From positions 5,600 to 69,599 of the forward strand of contig JABAQQ010000021.1 of NCBI GenBank assembly GCA_019187225.1: 64,000 nucleotides of DNA, written 5' to 3'. A program made the position numbers and the translations under genes. This document shows, piece by piece, positions 37,822-45,210 of this stretch; position 1 is the stretch's first letter, and every line of letters begins with the position of its first letter. The DNA comes from Saprospiraceae bacterium. Lineage in GTDB: Bacteria > Bacteroidota > Bacteroidia > Chitinophagales > Saprospiraceae. The notes beneath the pieces are model-generated. The model saw only the letters and a program-made list of their open reading frames with translations, was not told the DNA's origin and did no database searches.

Positions 37822-38400
37822 ATGTTCAAAAGTATTGATCCGCAAATTGTCGAAGGTATCCGCCAGGGCAACCGAGGGGTACTGACAGCGCTGTATCGCG
37901 ACATGCTGCCAGCGATCAAACGCCTGGCGGCGGCGGCAGGCGCCAGTCCCGAAGATGCCCGCGACGTATTCCAGGATGCGGTGCTGGTGGTGTTTGAAAA
38001 GGCCGGACAGCCCGGTTTTACGCTGACCAGCAATTTTTCCACCTTTTTTTACGGCATCTGCCGCAACATTTTGGGCAATCGCCTGAAAAAAAAGTCAGGT
38101 GCTCATGTCACAATTCCCGATGATACGAAATACAGGGAAGACGGCGCAGCAGATTCGCACACGCAGTTGGAAGAAGCCGAGCGCCACCGCTTGTTTCACC
38201 GGGCTTTCCGGCAGTTGGGTGACGACTGCCGGCGGCTGCTGGAATTGTCGTTCGGAGACGTGCCGCCGGAAACCATTATGTCGCAGATGGGTTTTTCCAG
38301 CAACGACTATTTCCGCCGCCGGAAATATCTATGCAAGGAAAAACTGGTGCAACTGGTGAAAAACGACCCTGTTTTTAAAGAGCTGGGAGTGGAGGGATGA
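37822..38400 (+). CDS. ECF-type sigma-70 factor
   Basis: This 192-residue protein starts at the ATG at 37822. The frame opens at 37675, inside the divergent gene's start, and that upstream part is not conserved. Region 2 spans about 10-95, with 'RLAAAAGASPEDARDVFQDA', 'VLVVFEKA' and 'FYGICRNILGNRLKKK'. A short acidic linker precedes region 4 (about 125-185: 'FRQLGDDCRRLLELSFGDV', 'PETIMSQMGFSSNDYFRRRK'). It directs RNA polymerase to alternative promoters. The following membrane gene begins 55 nt downstream and is a likely anti-sigma factor. This small-sigma form is often linked to CHAT-TPR genes in Saprospiria (recalled, not searched). Confidence 0.9.
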   Translation: MFKSIDPQIVEGIRQGNRGVLTALYRDMLPAIKRLAAAAGASPEDARDVFQDAVLVVFEKAGQPGFTLTSNFSTFFYGICRNILGNRLKKKSGAHVTIPDDTKYREDGAADSHTQLEEAERHRLFHRAFRQLGDDCRRLLELSFGDVPPETIMSQMGFSSNDYFRRRKYLCKEKLVQLVKNDPVFKELGVEG

Positions 38401-38455
38401 ACGATCCAATGCCGATCCAATCGCCACTCCGGAATGACCCAAACACATTCAGATC

Positions 38456-39283
38456 ATGCCGACCGATCAGGAAAAATATGAACAGATAGAGCGCTATCTC
38501 GATGGCTCGATGCCCCCGGCGGAACGCGAAGCCTTCGAAGCCGCCCTGCAACAGGACAAGTCCCTTGTCGATGACCTCACGCTGCACAGGGCACTGCACC
38601 GGTCGCTCGGCAACCGCCAACGCCGGGAATTGCTCGATGCGCTGGCGGACACGGTGGAAGAGGAAGCGCAACCACGTCCAGCCCTTGCCGGCAGGTGGTT
38701 GTCGCCTTTCCGCCTGGCGGCAGCCGCCGCTGTCCTGGCGCTCCTGGCGGCTGTGGGGGTCTGGATATACCAACCCTCGCCCGACGAACCGCCTGCAGTG
38801 GCCGAACAACCTGTAGCCCCACCCTTGCCCACACTACCGCATGATTCGACTCCCGCTTCCACGCCGCCGGCTGGCAAACCGGAAAAACCCGGTCAGTTGG
38901 CAATGTCCGACCGGCGCGCTTTCGAGCCCAACCGTGCGCTCGACCCGCTCGTCGGCGCCATGGTGCGCGGCGATAATGCCTCCGTCCGTATTTTGAAACC
39001 GGGAAACGACGCAGTTCTGCCCTTGCAAAACGGAAATGTTGACTTCGCCCTGGCAGGCAAAGCTGCAGAAATGACAGCGCTGAACCTGCGCATTTACAAC
39101 AACCGGGAAGCGGATTTTGCCGCCGGGAAAACGGTTTTTCAGACGGACATCAGCGTCACTGACAGCGTTTTTACCCTGAATAAAAGCTTGAAACTCACAC
39201 CGGGACGGTACTATGCCGTTTTGTCGGCGCCCGGTGAGGAGGAACCGTTGGTGGTGTTGCGGTTTTATGCGGGGCAGCGGTGA
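38456..39283 (+). CDS. Single-pass membrane protein, putative anti-sigma factor
   Basis: This 275-residue protein has an N-terminal helical domain (about 1-65: 'EKYEQIERYLDGSMPPAERE', 'DDLTLHRALHRSLG') resembling anti-sigma N-termini, with no Zn-binding HxxxCxxC motif. One transmembrane helix (about 86-106, 'LAAAAAVLALLAAVGVWIY') and a Pro-rich linker follow. The C-terminal extracytoplasmic beta-rich domain ('VFTLNKSLKLTPGRYYAVLS') probably has an Ig-like fold. The arrangement fits an anti-sigma factor holding the preceding sigma at the membrane, with a periplasmic domain exposed to the exported CHAT protein. That role is inferred from synteny and topology only. Confidence 0.75.
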   Translation: MPTDQEKYEQIERYLDGSMPPAEREAFEAALQQDKSLVDDLTLHRALHRSLGNRQRRELLDALADTVEEEAQPRPALAGRWLSPFRLAAAAAVLALLAAVGVWIYQPSPDEPPAVAEQPVAPPLPTLPHDSTPASTPPAGKPEKPGQLAMSDRRAFEPNRALDPLVGAMVRGDNASVRILKPGNDAVLPLQNGNVDFALAGKAAEMTALNLRIYNNREADFAAGKTVFQTDISVTDSVFTLNKSLKLTPGRYYAVLSAPGEEEPLVVLRFYAGQR

Positions 39284-39292
39284 ACGGCATCA

Positions 39293-40513
39293 CTACCGCG
39301 CCGCCTTCACCACCTTGCGCGTCGTTATTTTTTCGCCCGTTTTGCATTGCACAAAGTAAACGCCTGCCGGCAGGTTGGGCAGTTCGAGGCGGTATAGGCC
39401 GTTGCTCAGGCTTTTTTGCGGGAGCACGACGGCGACAATACGCCCGCTTTCGTCGGTCATTTCTACGGCGACGGTGGCGGCTTTTTTCAGTTCGATGTCG
39501 AGCGTGGCTTTGTCGTAGTAAGGGTTGGGGTAAATTTTCAGGTCGAAAATTTCCTGTTTGGGGCCGGTGCCCGCCTGGAGCACTTCTTCGCTGCGTTTGA
39601 CGGAGCGGTTAGAGAGGCGCACTTCTTTGGCGGTCGCATCGGCGGAAATTGTTTTGGGTTGCACAGCCCAGCGCAGCGTGTTGGCAAGAATGCGCGCCGG
39701 TTCGGCCTGATCGTAGAAATATTCCATGCCGAGGTAAACGATCTTGCCGGCGCCGAGTTGTTTGTATCCGATCACCGGAAAATTGCGCAGTTCGGCGGGG
39801 GCCACTTCTTCGGTTTCCGACCAGCAGCGGGTGGGCGCGCCTTCGTCTTCATAGCCCCATACATCCACTAAGGTTACAAAATCCGGGTCGGAAATATCGA
39901 GCGGATAGGCGTAATCGCTCAAAGGGAACTGTCCTTTGGTATTTTCCAGAATCGGGTGTGCGGGAGCAATTTCGTGCACCACGGGGTCCTGGCAAAAATA
40001 GCCGAAATTCACATCGAACAATCCGAGTTGTTGCAGCATCCGGTAGTCGTCCGTTCCGGTGAAGACCACTACCCCACCCTGGCGGACGAATTGTTCGAGC
40101 AGTTTGCCGTAAGTTTTGTGCATTTCGGCGCTGCCGCCCGAAGGATAGGTGATCAACACCGCATCGTGTGTTGCCAGCGCAGCATTCAGTTCGTAAGTAG
40201 AGCCCTCCCAAAATTCAGTAATGATCGAAGCCGGTAGTTGCGATTTGACGCAACGCCGCGTCTTTTCAGCATAGGCGCTGTCGTAGGTGCTGTAATCAAG
40301 CATGAGGATGCGCAACGCCGTGGCTGTGTCGGCTACCGGCCCCTGATCGAGATCATGGTAATCGAGCGGTATGAATCCGCAGGCATGGGGAAAATCGGAA
40401 GCGATTGCTCGGAGTACGAATGGCCGGTCGTCGCACTTCGGGTTTTCCGCCCGGAAAGCCGTCAGGCACAGGAAGCCGAACGCCAGCGCGAAAGGTGTAA
40501 CAACTCGAAGCAT
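39293..40513 (-). CDS. T9SS-sorted protein with GATase/ThuA-like domain
   Basis: This 406-residue protein takes the ATG at 40513 because it gives a signal peptide (MLRVVTPFALAFGFLCLTAF). The middle region (about 60-290) looks like a class-I glutamine-amidotransferase/ThuA-like fold: 'ALATHDAVLITYPSGGSAEM', 'LEQFVRQGGVVVFTGTDDYR' and 'YKQLGAGKIVYLGMEYFYDQ'. Such folds in exported proteins are usually non-catalytic or glycan-associated. The last 75 residues are a T9SS type A sorting domain ('DLKIYPNPYYDKATLDIELK', 'NLPAGVYFVQCKTGEKITTR'). It should be secreted to the cell surface. Its stop is 9 nt from that of the convergent anti-sigma-like gene. Confidence 0.85.
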   Translation of the reverse strand: MLRVVTPFALAFGFLCLTAFRAENPKCDDRPFVLRAIASDFPHACGFIPLDYHDLDQGPVADTATALRILMLDYSTYDSAYAEKTRRCVKSQLPASIITEFWEGSTYELNAALATHDAVLITYPSGGSAEMHKTYGKLLEQFVRQGGVVVFTGTDDYRMLQQLGLFDVNFGYFCQDPVVHEIAPAHPILENTKGQFPLSDYAYPLDISDPDFVTLVDVWGYEDEGAPTRCWSETEEVAPAELRNFPVIGYKQLGAGKIVYLGMEYFYDQAEPARILANTLRWAVQPKTISADATAKEVRLSNRSVKRSEEVLQAGTGPKQEIFDLKIYPNPYYDKATLDIELKKAATVAVEMTDESGRIVAVVLPQKSLSNGLYRLELPNLPAGVYFVQCKTGEKITTRKVVKAAR

Positions 40514-40680
40514 GAGGGTGTATCTGTTTGGACTATGTGCGAAAATGATTTTGCGGGAAAACGCCGGAAACGGTCGCTGTCGTACAAGCCGCGGCATTTT
40601 TTGACAAAAACAGGGCGACAAAGTTACGCTGTTTCCGTCAAATTCCGCTTTTACTACAAAAGCCGTACCGTTCAAAGACT

Positions 40681-40719
40681 AAAAAAACAGCCCGGCAGTT
40701 GCATCAACCGCCGGGCTGT
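40681..40719 (-). terminator. Intrinsic terminator downstream of yceI-like gene
   Basis: On the minus strand the stem CAGCCCGGC...GCCGGGCTG, extended by GTTG/CAAC, is followed by seven Ts. It is the second hairpin after the YceI-family stop and a strong stop signal. Confidence 0.85.
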
Positions 40720-40743
40720 CCCGAAATCAATTTTCTGTAAATG

Positions 40744-40809
40744 AATTTTTTAGAGGGAGGTTGTAAATTTTTTTTCGAAAAAAAACTTACAACCTCCCTC
40801 TAAAAAATT
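40744..40809. terminator. Long near-perfect palindrome after yceI-like gene
   Basis: A 23-bp perfect stem (AATTTTTTAGAGGGAGGTTG... and its complement, 40744-40766 with 40787-40809) continues after one mismatch into T8/A8 around a CG loop. It starts 17 nt after the stop of the minus-strand gene. It could terminate in both directions, and the symmetrical T8/A8 core is unusual. Confidence 0.7.
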
Positions 40810-40825
40810 TATTCCCTTTTCAACC

Positions 40826-41407
40826 TTATTGCTTCGCCACCAGCGTCACCTGCAGGTCGAACTCGTCATAGATCGTTTTGTCGCCCAGATTGTCGAAGAA
40901 AGAGCCGGAGCCAAATTTTACATCGTATTCCGAGCGGTCAACGGTGATCTTGCCGGTAGCACTGATCGTGCCGTTGTTTTCGTTCGCGGAAGCGAGGAAC
41001 TTCACTTCATTGGTTTTTTCCTTGATCGTCAGGTTTCCTACGATCTTGTAGTTGCCTTTGGTGTCCTGCGGAATGGCCTTGGTGATCACGAATTTAGCGG
41101 TCGGGTATTTGGCTACTCCGAAAAAGTCGTCGCTTTTCAGGTGGCCCACCAGTTTGCCTGCATATTCGCCTTCGAGGTCGGTGCAGGTGATGGAGTTCAT
41201 ATCAATGTCGAAGGAACCGCCGGTCAGTTTGCCGTCAGTCCAGGTCAGGTTGCCGTTTTTCACTTTCACATAGCCGGTGTGTTTGCCGGTTACTTTGTAA
41301 CCCGTCCAGGCGATGGTGCTGGAAGTTACATCCACATTATAGGTAGCGGTGTTTTGAGCAGCGATGGCCAGGATGGCCAAAAGCGGGAGGAAAAGCAGTT
41401 TTTTCAT
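40826..41407 (-). CDS. YceI-family lipid-binding-like exported protein
   Basis: This 193-residue protein has a signal peptide (MKKLLFLPLLAILAIAAQ) and then the YceI lipocalin-like beta-barrel. Family features seen: 'TIAWTGYKVTGKHTGYVKVK', 'GGSFDIDMNSITCTDLEGEY', 'LVGHLKSDDFFGVAKYPTAK' and 'GKITVDRSEYDVKFGSGSF'. YceI proteins bind polyisoprenoids or fatty amides in the periplasm and are often stress-induced, though their physiological role is poorly known. It has its own promoter (TACCTTTG at 41473) and two consecutive hairpins downstream, so it is a single-gene unit. Confidence 0.93.
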   Translation of the reverse strand: MKKLLFLPLLAILAIAAQNTATYNVDVTSSTIAWTGYKVTGKHTGYVKVKNGNLTWTDGKLTGGSFDIDMNSITCTDLEGEYAGKLVGHLKSDDFFGVAKYPTAKFVITKAIPQDTKGNYKIVGNLTIKEKTNEVKFLASANENNGTISATGKITVDRSEYDVKFGSGSFFDNLGDKTIYDEFDLQVTLVAKQ

Positions 41408-41472
41408 GTTTTTTTCAAAGAAAATTTAAGAACGGTGAATGAAAAGAATGTCGGAGATTTTAAAATCGGGGG

Positions 41473-41480
41473 CAAAGGTA
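41473..41480 (-). promoter_or_regulatory. -7 box (TACCTTTG) of the YceI-family gene
   Basis: An exact TAnnTTTG match on the minus strand lies about 65 nt upstream of the ATG at 41407. No clear -33 TTTG is present. Confidence 0.55.
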
Positions 41481-41726
41481 AGTGTTTTAATTTCAGGTGT
41501 TAAAACACTTAAAGTTAACGAGTGTTTAAAGCCCGGATAAATTTTTTTAAACGCCAGCGGACACAAAGAACTCCGGTTTCTCCGTTTGTTGAAACGCAGT
41601 GTAGATGAAAAAGGGAAATGCGGCGATGAAATCAAATGTTCACGGGTTGCGGCAGCATTAACTTTTACGGCGGACCGCATTTCAGTAATTTTTCAGAACA
41701 TAATTTTTTTTTCCGGGATAAGTATT

Positions 41727-41734
41727 TACCTTTG
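41727..41734 (+). promoter_or_regulatory. -7 box (TACCTTTG) of rplS
   Basis: An exact TAnnTTTG match lies 37 nt upstream of the rplS ATG. A T-rich tract occupies the -33 region in place of a clean TTTG. Confidence 0.6.
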
Positions 41735-41771
41735 CGCCTCTTAAAAATTGACGACCGTAAATACTCGAACA

Positions 41772-42143
41772 ATGAAAGAGTTGGAAGCCATACAATTCGT
41801 CCATGAGCAACTGCTGACGAAACCGAAATTCCCCGATTTCAAAACGGGCGACACCGTTATTGTAACGTATAAAATCGTAGAGGGCGACAAAACCCGCGAA
41901 CAGGACTATCGCGGCGATGTGATCCAGATCAAAGGTCACGGCCTGACCAAGAGTTTCACCGTCCGCAAAATGTCGCACGGCGTGGGTGTGGAGCGTATTT
42001 TCGCGTTTTCCAATCCGAACATTGCCGGCATCCAGGTGGTGAAACGCGGCCGCGTGCGCCGCGCGCGTCTCTTCTACCTGCGCGGATTGGTAGGCAAAAA
42101 AGCCCGCATCAAGGAATTGAAAATGACATCGAGCGCGAATTGA
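41772..42143 (+). CDS. rplS: 50S ribosomal protein L19
   Basis: This 123-residue protein belongs to the large ribosomal subunit, located at the 30S interface. Seen: '[19 protein letters not shown]', '[20 protein letters not shown]', '[20 protein letters not shown]' and the basic tail '[19 protein letters not shown]', all typical of L19. I chose the ATG at 41772 ([14 protein letters not shown]); a TTG at 41748 is in frame but gives a non-conserved extension. It is monocistronic here, with its own promoter box and a strong terminator at 42189, and is not in the usual rpsP-rimM-trmD-rplS cluster, as is common in Bacteroidota. Confidence 0.97.
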   Translation: MKELEAIQFVHEQLLTKPKFPDFKTGDTVIVTYKIVEGDKTREQDYRGDVIQIKGHGLTKSFTVRKMSHGVGVERIFAFSNPNIAGIQVVKRGRVRRARLFYLRGLVGKKARIKELKMTSSAN

Positions 42144-42188
42144 TCAATACCGGAGTTTTTTCGGGACTTTCGCCATCAATTTTAATGA

Positions 42189-42227
42189 AACAGGCTGACC
42201 GGTTTACTCCGGTCAGCCTGTTTTTTT
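42189..42227 (+). terminator. Intrinsic terminator of rplS
   Basis: A 14-bp perfect stem (AACAGGCTGACCGG with CCGGTCAGCCTGTT) and a 6-nt loop are followed by a T-run. It lies 46 nt after the rplS stop. Confidence 0.92.
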
Positions 42228-42320
42228 GTGGTTCTCATATCCTATCCGAAAAAATCGCCATTCACGCCGCGCCGCGGTCTTCGGAGTGTGTGCGGTGAAA
42301 ACACACGCGCACGGCGGGAA

Positions 42321-42355
42321 ATCCAATGTCCAACGTCGAAAAATCCAACGTCCGG
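42321..42355. repeat. Short GGACGTTGGA repeat copy
   Basis: It reads inverted as CCGGACGTTGGAT, then TCGACGTTGGACATTGGAT. CCGGACGTTGGA is identical to the start of the array at 25609. It lies just past the stop of the minus-strand reductase gene. Confidence 0.65.
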
Positions 42356-42359
42356 TTAC

Positions 42360-42896
42360 TTATCCCTTTATCCGTTCGTAATGCAACTGCACCAGACCCG
42401 TCGGGAAAGTTTCGCAGCGCGTCAGCCTCATATTTTGTTCGGGGCGCCCCGGCTTGAACAGGGCAATACCCTCGCCCAGGAGCACCGGAATAATGGAAAC
42501 GACGTATTGGTCAATCAAATCCTTTTGCGCTAATTCGTGCACCACGTCGGCGCCACCATCGCAGTAAATGTTCAGTCCGGGTGTTTGACGAATATGTGCG
42601 AGCAAATCGCCGGGGTCGCCGTTGAAAAATTCCACGTTTTCGTCGTTGCCGGTTTTGGTTTTGGACAATACATAACATTTACGTCCCTTGTGTGGCCAGG
42701 GAATGCCGAAACTCAGCACTTTTTCGTACGTTTTCCGGCCCATAATGACGGTATCCACCGTTTTGACAAACGCTGCATATCCGTAATCTTCCGGTGGCGC
42801 TTCCACGGAAGAAAGCCAACCGATGTCGCCGTCCGGTTTGGCGATGTAACCGTCGAGGCTGGCGGCGATGTAGAGCGTCAGTTTGCGTGGCTGCAT
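42360..42896 (-). CDS. Dihydrofolate-reductase-like (RibD C-terminal domain) protein
   Basis: This 178-residue protein is of the RibD_C/YyaP-like reductase family. Seen: 'LTLYIAASLDGYIAKPDGDI', 'DTVIMGRKTYEKVLSFGIPW', 'NIYCDGGADVVHELAQKDLI' and 'SIIPVLLGEGIALFKPGRPE'. The fold binds NADPH, but the substrate of stand-alone members is usually unknown. I chose the ATG at 42896; an earlier one at 42938 adds an unconserved stretch. It is cytosolic and has no obvious operon partner; a GGACGTT repeat copy lies immediately downstream. Confidence 0.9.
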   Translation of the reverse strand: MQPRKLTLYIAASLDGYIAKPDGDIGWLSSVEAPPEDYGYAAFVKTVDTVIMGRKTYEKVLSFGIPWPHKGRKCYVLSKTKTGNDENVEFFNGDPGDLLAHIRQTPGLNIYCDGGADVVHELAQKDLIDQYVVSIIPVLLGEGIALFKPGRPEQNMRLTRCETFPTGLVQLHYERIKG

Positions 42897-43065
42897 GGAT
42901 GCATGAAGATATAGTCCCGTTAAAAAAGCAGCAGCCACGACCGCTTATCGCGGCTGCCGGTGGTAAAACAGCGTGGCCATGCCGGGCCACATAAAAATCG
43001 GGTGGGTTTTTGAAGGTGCGAGTTCCTTATGTTTGCATGATGCCGTTGTCCGCACGGCGGTTGCC

Positions 43066-43890
43066 TTAATATTGATAGTTTACCGTCGTCATTTTTCCGT
43101 CGGGCAGGGTCGTGCGTTTGATAACCGGTAATCCCGATGCATTGTATTCATAAGCATACATCGTGATCTCTTCCTCTCCGGTCGCCAGGCGGCGCACTTC
43201 GCGACGCGGGTTGTTGAACTGCCAGCGCATTTGCGGAAGATGCGGATAGCGCAGCATCCAACTGGTCGGATTGATCTTATCGTCGAAGTCGCTGTATTCC
43301 GTTGTTGAGAGGAGTTTGAATTCCAGGTCGTCGTCCTGCTCATAGATTGTTATTTTGGTCAGGTTGCCCTTTGCATCATAAGCGAACAAGTGCTTGTAAA
43401 CGGTAACGGGCTCGCCGGGAAGGTTGCTCACGCGCCATATTTCATGGCTGATCCAATTATCTGCGTATAGGTAGGTCACTTCCTTGGCGACTCCCCCACC
43501 GGGGTACAGCTCTTTCGTAGTATGGATCAGATCGCCATGATAAAAGTATCTGTCCGAGAACCCTCCTTCCGTGTTCACCTGGATAGGTTTATTTTGCGCA
43601 TCGTATTGAAAATCATAGACAATGGTGCGGATCTTGGTGGGGTCACCTTCCACGTATTGCCATTGCGACTTCAGTTGCGACACCTGGCCTTTGTCGTTGT
43701 AGGTAAAGGTCTGGTGGTCTGTTTCCGACCGTTTGAGTTGTTTGACAAGGGCAGCGGCGGGCAGTGGGTTGGGCAATTGTTGTTGCGGGGGGAGGGCGCC
43801 TGGCTCATCTGCAGGCTCTTTGTCGCAGGCAACTGCACTCAGCGCAACAAACAAGGCGAGCAGTGCCGGTTTGAACGTTTTTTGTTTCAT
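43066..43890 (-). CDS. Lipoprotein with YD-like repeats
   Basis: This 274-residue protein has a lipoprotein signal, 'ALLALFVALSAVACDKEP', with the lipobox Cys in AVAC. The mature part has several YD/RHS-like beta-strand repeats ('FTYNDKGQVSQLKSQWQYVE', 'YDFQYDAQNKPIQVNTEG', 'HLFAYDAKGNLTKITIYEQD', 'YAYEYNASGLPVIKRTTLPD'). These are common in Bacteroidota surface lipoproteins of unknown function. The start context is CATAAGCT-ATG-AAAC. It lies downstream of another lipoprotein gene, from which a triple-hairpin element (43923-43997) separates it, so co-transcription is uncertain. Confidence 0.8.
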   Translation of the reverse strand: MKQKTFKPALLALFVALSAVACDKEPADEPGALPPQQQLPNPLPAAALVKQLKRSETDHQTFTYNDKGQVSQLKSQWQYVEGDPTKIRTIVYDFQYDAQNKPIQVNTEGGFSDRYFYHGDLIHTTKELYPGGGVAKEVTYLYADNWISHEIWRVSNLPGEPVTVYKHLFAYDAKGNLTKITIYEQDDDLEFKLLSTTEYSDFDDKINPTSWMLRYPHLPQMRWQFNNPRREVRRLATGEEEITMYAYEYNASGLPVIKRTTLPDGKMTTVNYQY

Positions 43891-43922
43891 AGCTTATGTA
43901 TTTAATTGTTTGTGTTTGTATT

Positions 43923-43997
43923 CCCACCGATAAATCGGTGGGCTGAGGCAGATAAATCCTTTGGATTGGGGACTCAACCCACAAATTTATTTGTGGG
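43923..43997. repeat. Triple-hairpin intergenic element
   Basis: There are three successive palindromes: CCCACCGAT-AA-ATCGGTGGG (43923-43942), AATCC-TTT-GGATT (43955-43967) and CCCACAAAT-TT-ATTTGTGGG (43978-43997). Each has a G/C-rich base and an A/T-rich tip of similar form. It looks like an assembled REP-type element between two same-strand lipoprotein genes and may stabilise or attenuate the transcript. Confidence 0.75.
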
Positions 43998-44014
43998 CGA
44001 CAAGGTACCCGCAT

Positions 44015-44746
44015 TCACCGCAGCGGCTGCATATCCACCCCTTCCACGTCGGTGCGCAGCAACAAACCGGTTGCGACGGCAGCGATGATGGTGCGTGTTT
44101 CAGCGTCGAGGGTGTTATCTATCCATACTTTTCCTTTGTTCACGGTGGAGACAGCCCCCACCACTTTGCCGCCGAGGCGGAATTCGTGGCCGTAAACCGT
44201 CAGTTGCTTCATCCAGTCCGGTTGGCCTTCCAGACCGCGAATGGCCTGTATTTCAATTTGTCTGGCGCCATTTTTGACAAAACCTGCGGATGCTTTTTCC
44301 CGTAAAAAATCGCCGTTGGGATTGTGGATGATAAAATCCCAGTTGGAGCCGCCTTCACCCAGCGAAACGGTGCCGGCGAAAAAGTTCTGATAATCGAGCG
44401 GGATACCGAAGAAATCACGGACGAGTTGAATTTCAGTGCTTTTGAATTTGCTGATGCAGGCCACTTCAGCGCGGGTATTGTCCGGCCCGAACTGGGTATA
44501 ACTCAGTTTTTCTTTAGCGCCCTGAAACCGGACGATAAAAGGCACATCGTAACCTTTGGTCCAGCCGCGGCGCACTTTGTCGGTCGTGTATTCCCCGTAG
44601 CGGATGACTTGTCCGATCTGGAGGCCGTTGCGGCCTTTGACGCTCATGGCTTCGGCAGTCAGCGATGGATCGAGGGTAATCTCCGGCGTGCGGCAGGCGA
44701 AAAGGCTCGTAAGAGCGAGCAGGGCGACGAGGGTTGTCGGTTTCAT
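44015..44746 (-). CDS. Uncharacterised lipoprotein
   Basis: This 243-residue protein takes the ATG at 44746, giving the signal 'MKPTTLVALLALTSLFACRT' with the lipobox Cys in LFAC. An in-frame start at 44812 would bury it. The mature part is beta-rich with no family I recognise ('GLQIGQVIRYGEYTTDKVRR', 'GEGGSNWDFIIHNPNGDFLR', 'QLTVYGHEFRLGGKVVGAVS'). It should be lipid-anchored in the envelope. The start context, CATACGCT-ATG-AAAC, is nearly the same as that of the next lipoprotein gene. Confidence 0.8.
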   Translation of the reverse strand: MKPTTLVALLALTSLFACRTPEITLDPSLTAEAMSVKGRNGLQIGQVIRYGEYTTDKVRRGWTKGYDVPFIVRFQGAKEKLSYTQFGPDNTRAEVACISKFKSTEIQLVRDFFGIPLDYQNFFAGTVSLGEGGSNWDFIIHNPNGDFLREKASAGFVKNGARQIEIQAIRGLEGQPDWMKQLTVYGHEFRLGGKVVGAVSTVNKGKVWIDNTLDAETRTIIAAVATGLLLRTDVEGVDMQPLR

Positions 44747-44835
44747 AGCGTATGTGTTGTTTTTGTTTAACTTCATTCCGATGGACGGGCGGCGGCGGCG
44801 AAACGTTGACACGGGCAGTGCTGATTAAGATAATT

Positions 44836-44934
44836 TTAACCCAACGAGTGTCCGGTCCGCAGAAATACCCTGTGATACTTTTTCACCAGTAAGGCTGCGC
44901 CGTAAACAAGTACGAGGGCGAGAGTGTGTGTCAT
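44836..44934 (-). CDS. Possible 32-residue single-helix peptide
   Basis: The ATG at 44934 opens MTHTLALVLVYGAALLVKKY, then HRVFLRTGHSLG and TAA. It has one hydrophobic helix followed by a basic tail, like small membrane peptides or type I toxins. It lies about 45 nt downstream of the start expected from the composite promoter at 44984-45057. The frame extends up to 45138, but that would run through the promoter. No family is recognised. Being the first ORF after a structured promoter is its only support. Confidence 0.35.
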   Translation of the reverse strand: MTHTLALVLVYGAALLVKKYHRVFLRTGHSLG

Positions 44935-44983
44935 GGCTAACAAAGGATTGCCGTTCGGTCTTTGATTGAATAAATATTTGTTA

Positions 44984-45057
44984 CAAAAATGCCGTCCAGA
45001 TGGTTGCGGGACAAAACCAACTTTCCGAATGCCCGATTTGGGCGGATGAATGGCAAT
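44984..45057 (-). promoter_or_regulatory. Composite promoter C: CATTC direct repeats + TTTG + CATTTTTG
   Basis: Read on the minus strand it has CATTCATC, then CATTCGG with the two CATTC starts 21 bp apart, then TTTTG ending at 45012, 20 nt of spacer, and CATTTTTG (44991-44984). The same layout is found at 50744-50818 and 55084-55157. It points toward the small ORF at 44934 and is 154 nt from the divergent SIR2 start. Confidence 0.6.
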
Positions 45058-45210
45058 GTTTTGCTCATCCCGTAAGGTGCGGCCATGACCCATAACTTGT
45101 TTATCATAAATCAATGAGACTCCAACCGGAGTATTCATTCATTTTGAGATATTTCAAATGTACTTACTTTAACCCCGCTTTTACGTTATTGACAAACGGC
45201 TAAACCCATC

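Larger units (their letters stand above)
41408..41771. other. Divergent promoter region of yceI-like gene and rplS
   Basis: This 364-nt region carries a TACCTTTG -7 box in each direction: minus at 41473-41480 and plus at 41727-41734. No other structure is seen. Confidence 0.7.
44747..45210. other. Regulatory region between lipoprotein and SIR2-nSTAND operon
   Basis: This 464-nt region contains a minus-strand composite promoter with CATTC direct repeats (44984-45057), a possible 32-codon peptide ORF served by it (44836-44934), and only a weak -33/-7-like pair for the plus-strand operon (TTTG at 45143, TACTTTAA at 45165). Confidence 0.6.

Noticed and set aside
45143-45172. Promoter for the SIR2-nSTAND operon (TTTG, 18 nt, TACTTTAA)
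   Set aside because: The -7 match to TAnnTTTG is poor, so I mention it only as a weak possibility within the regulatory region.
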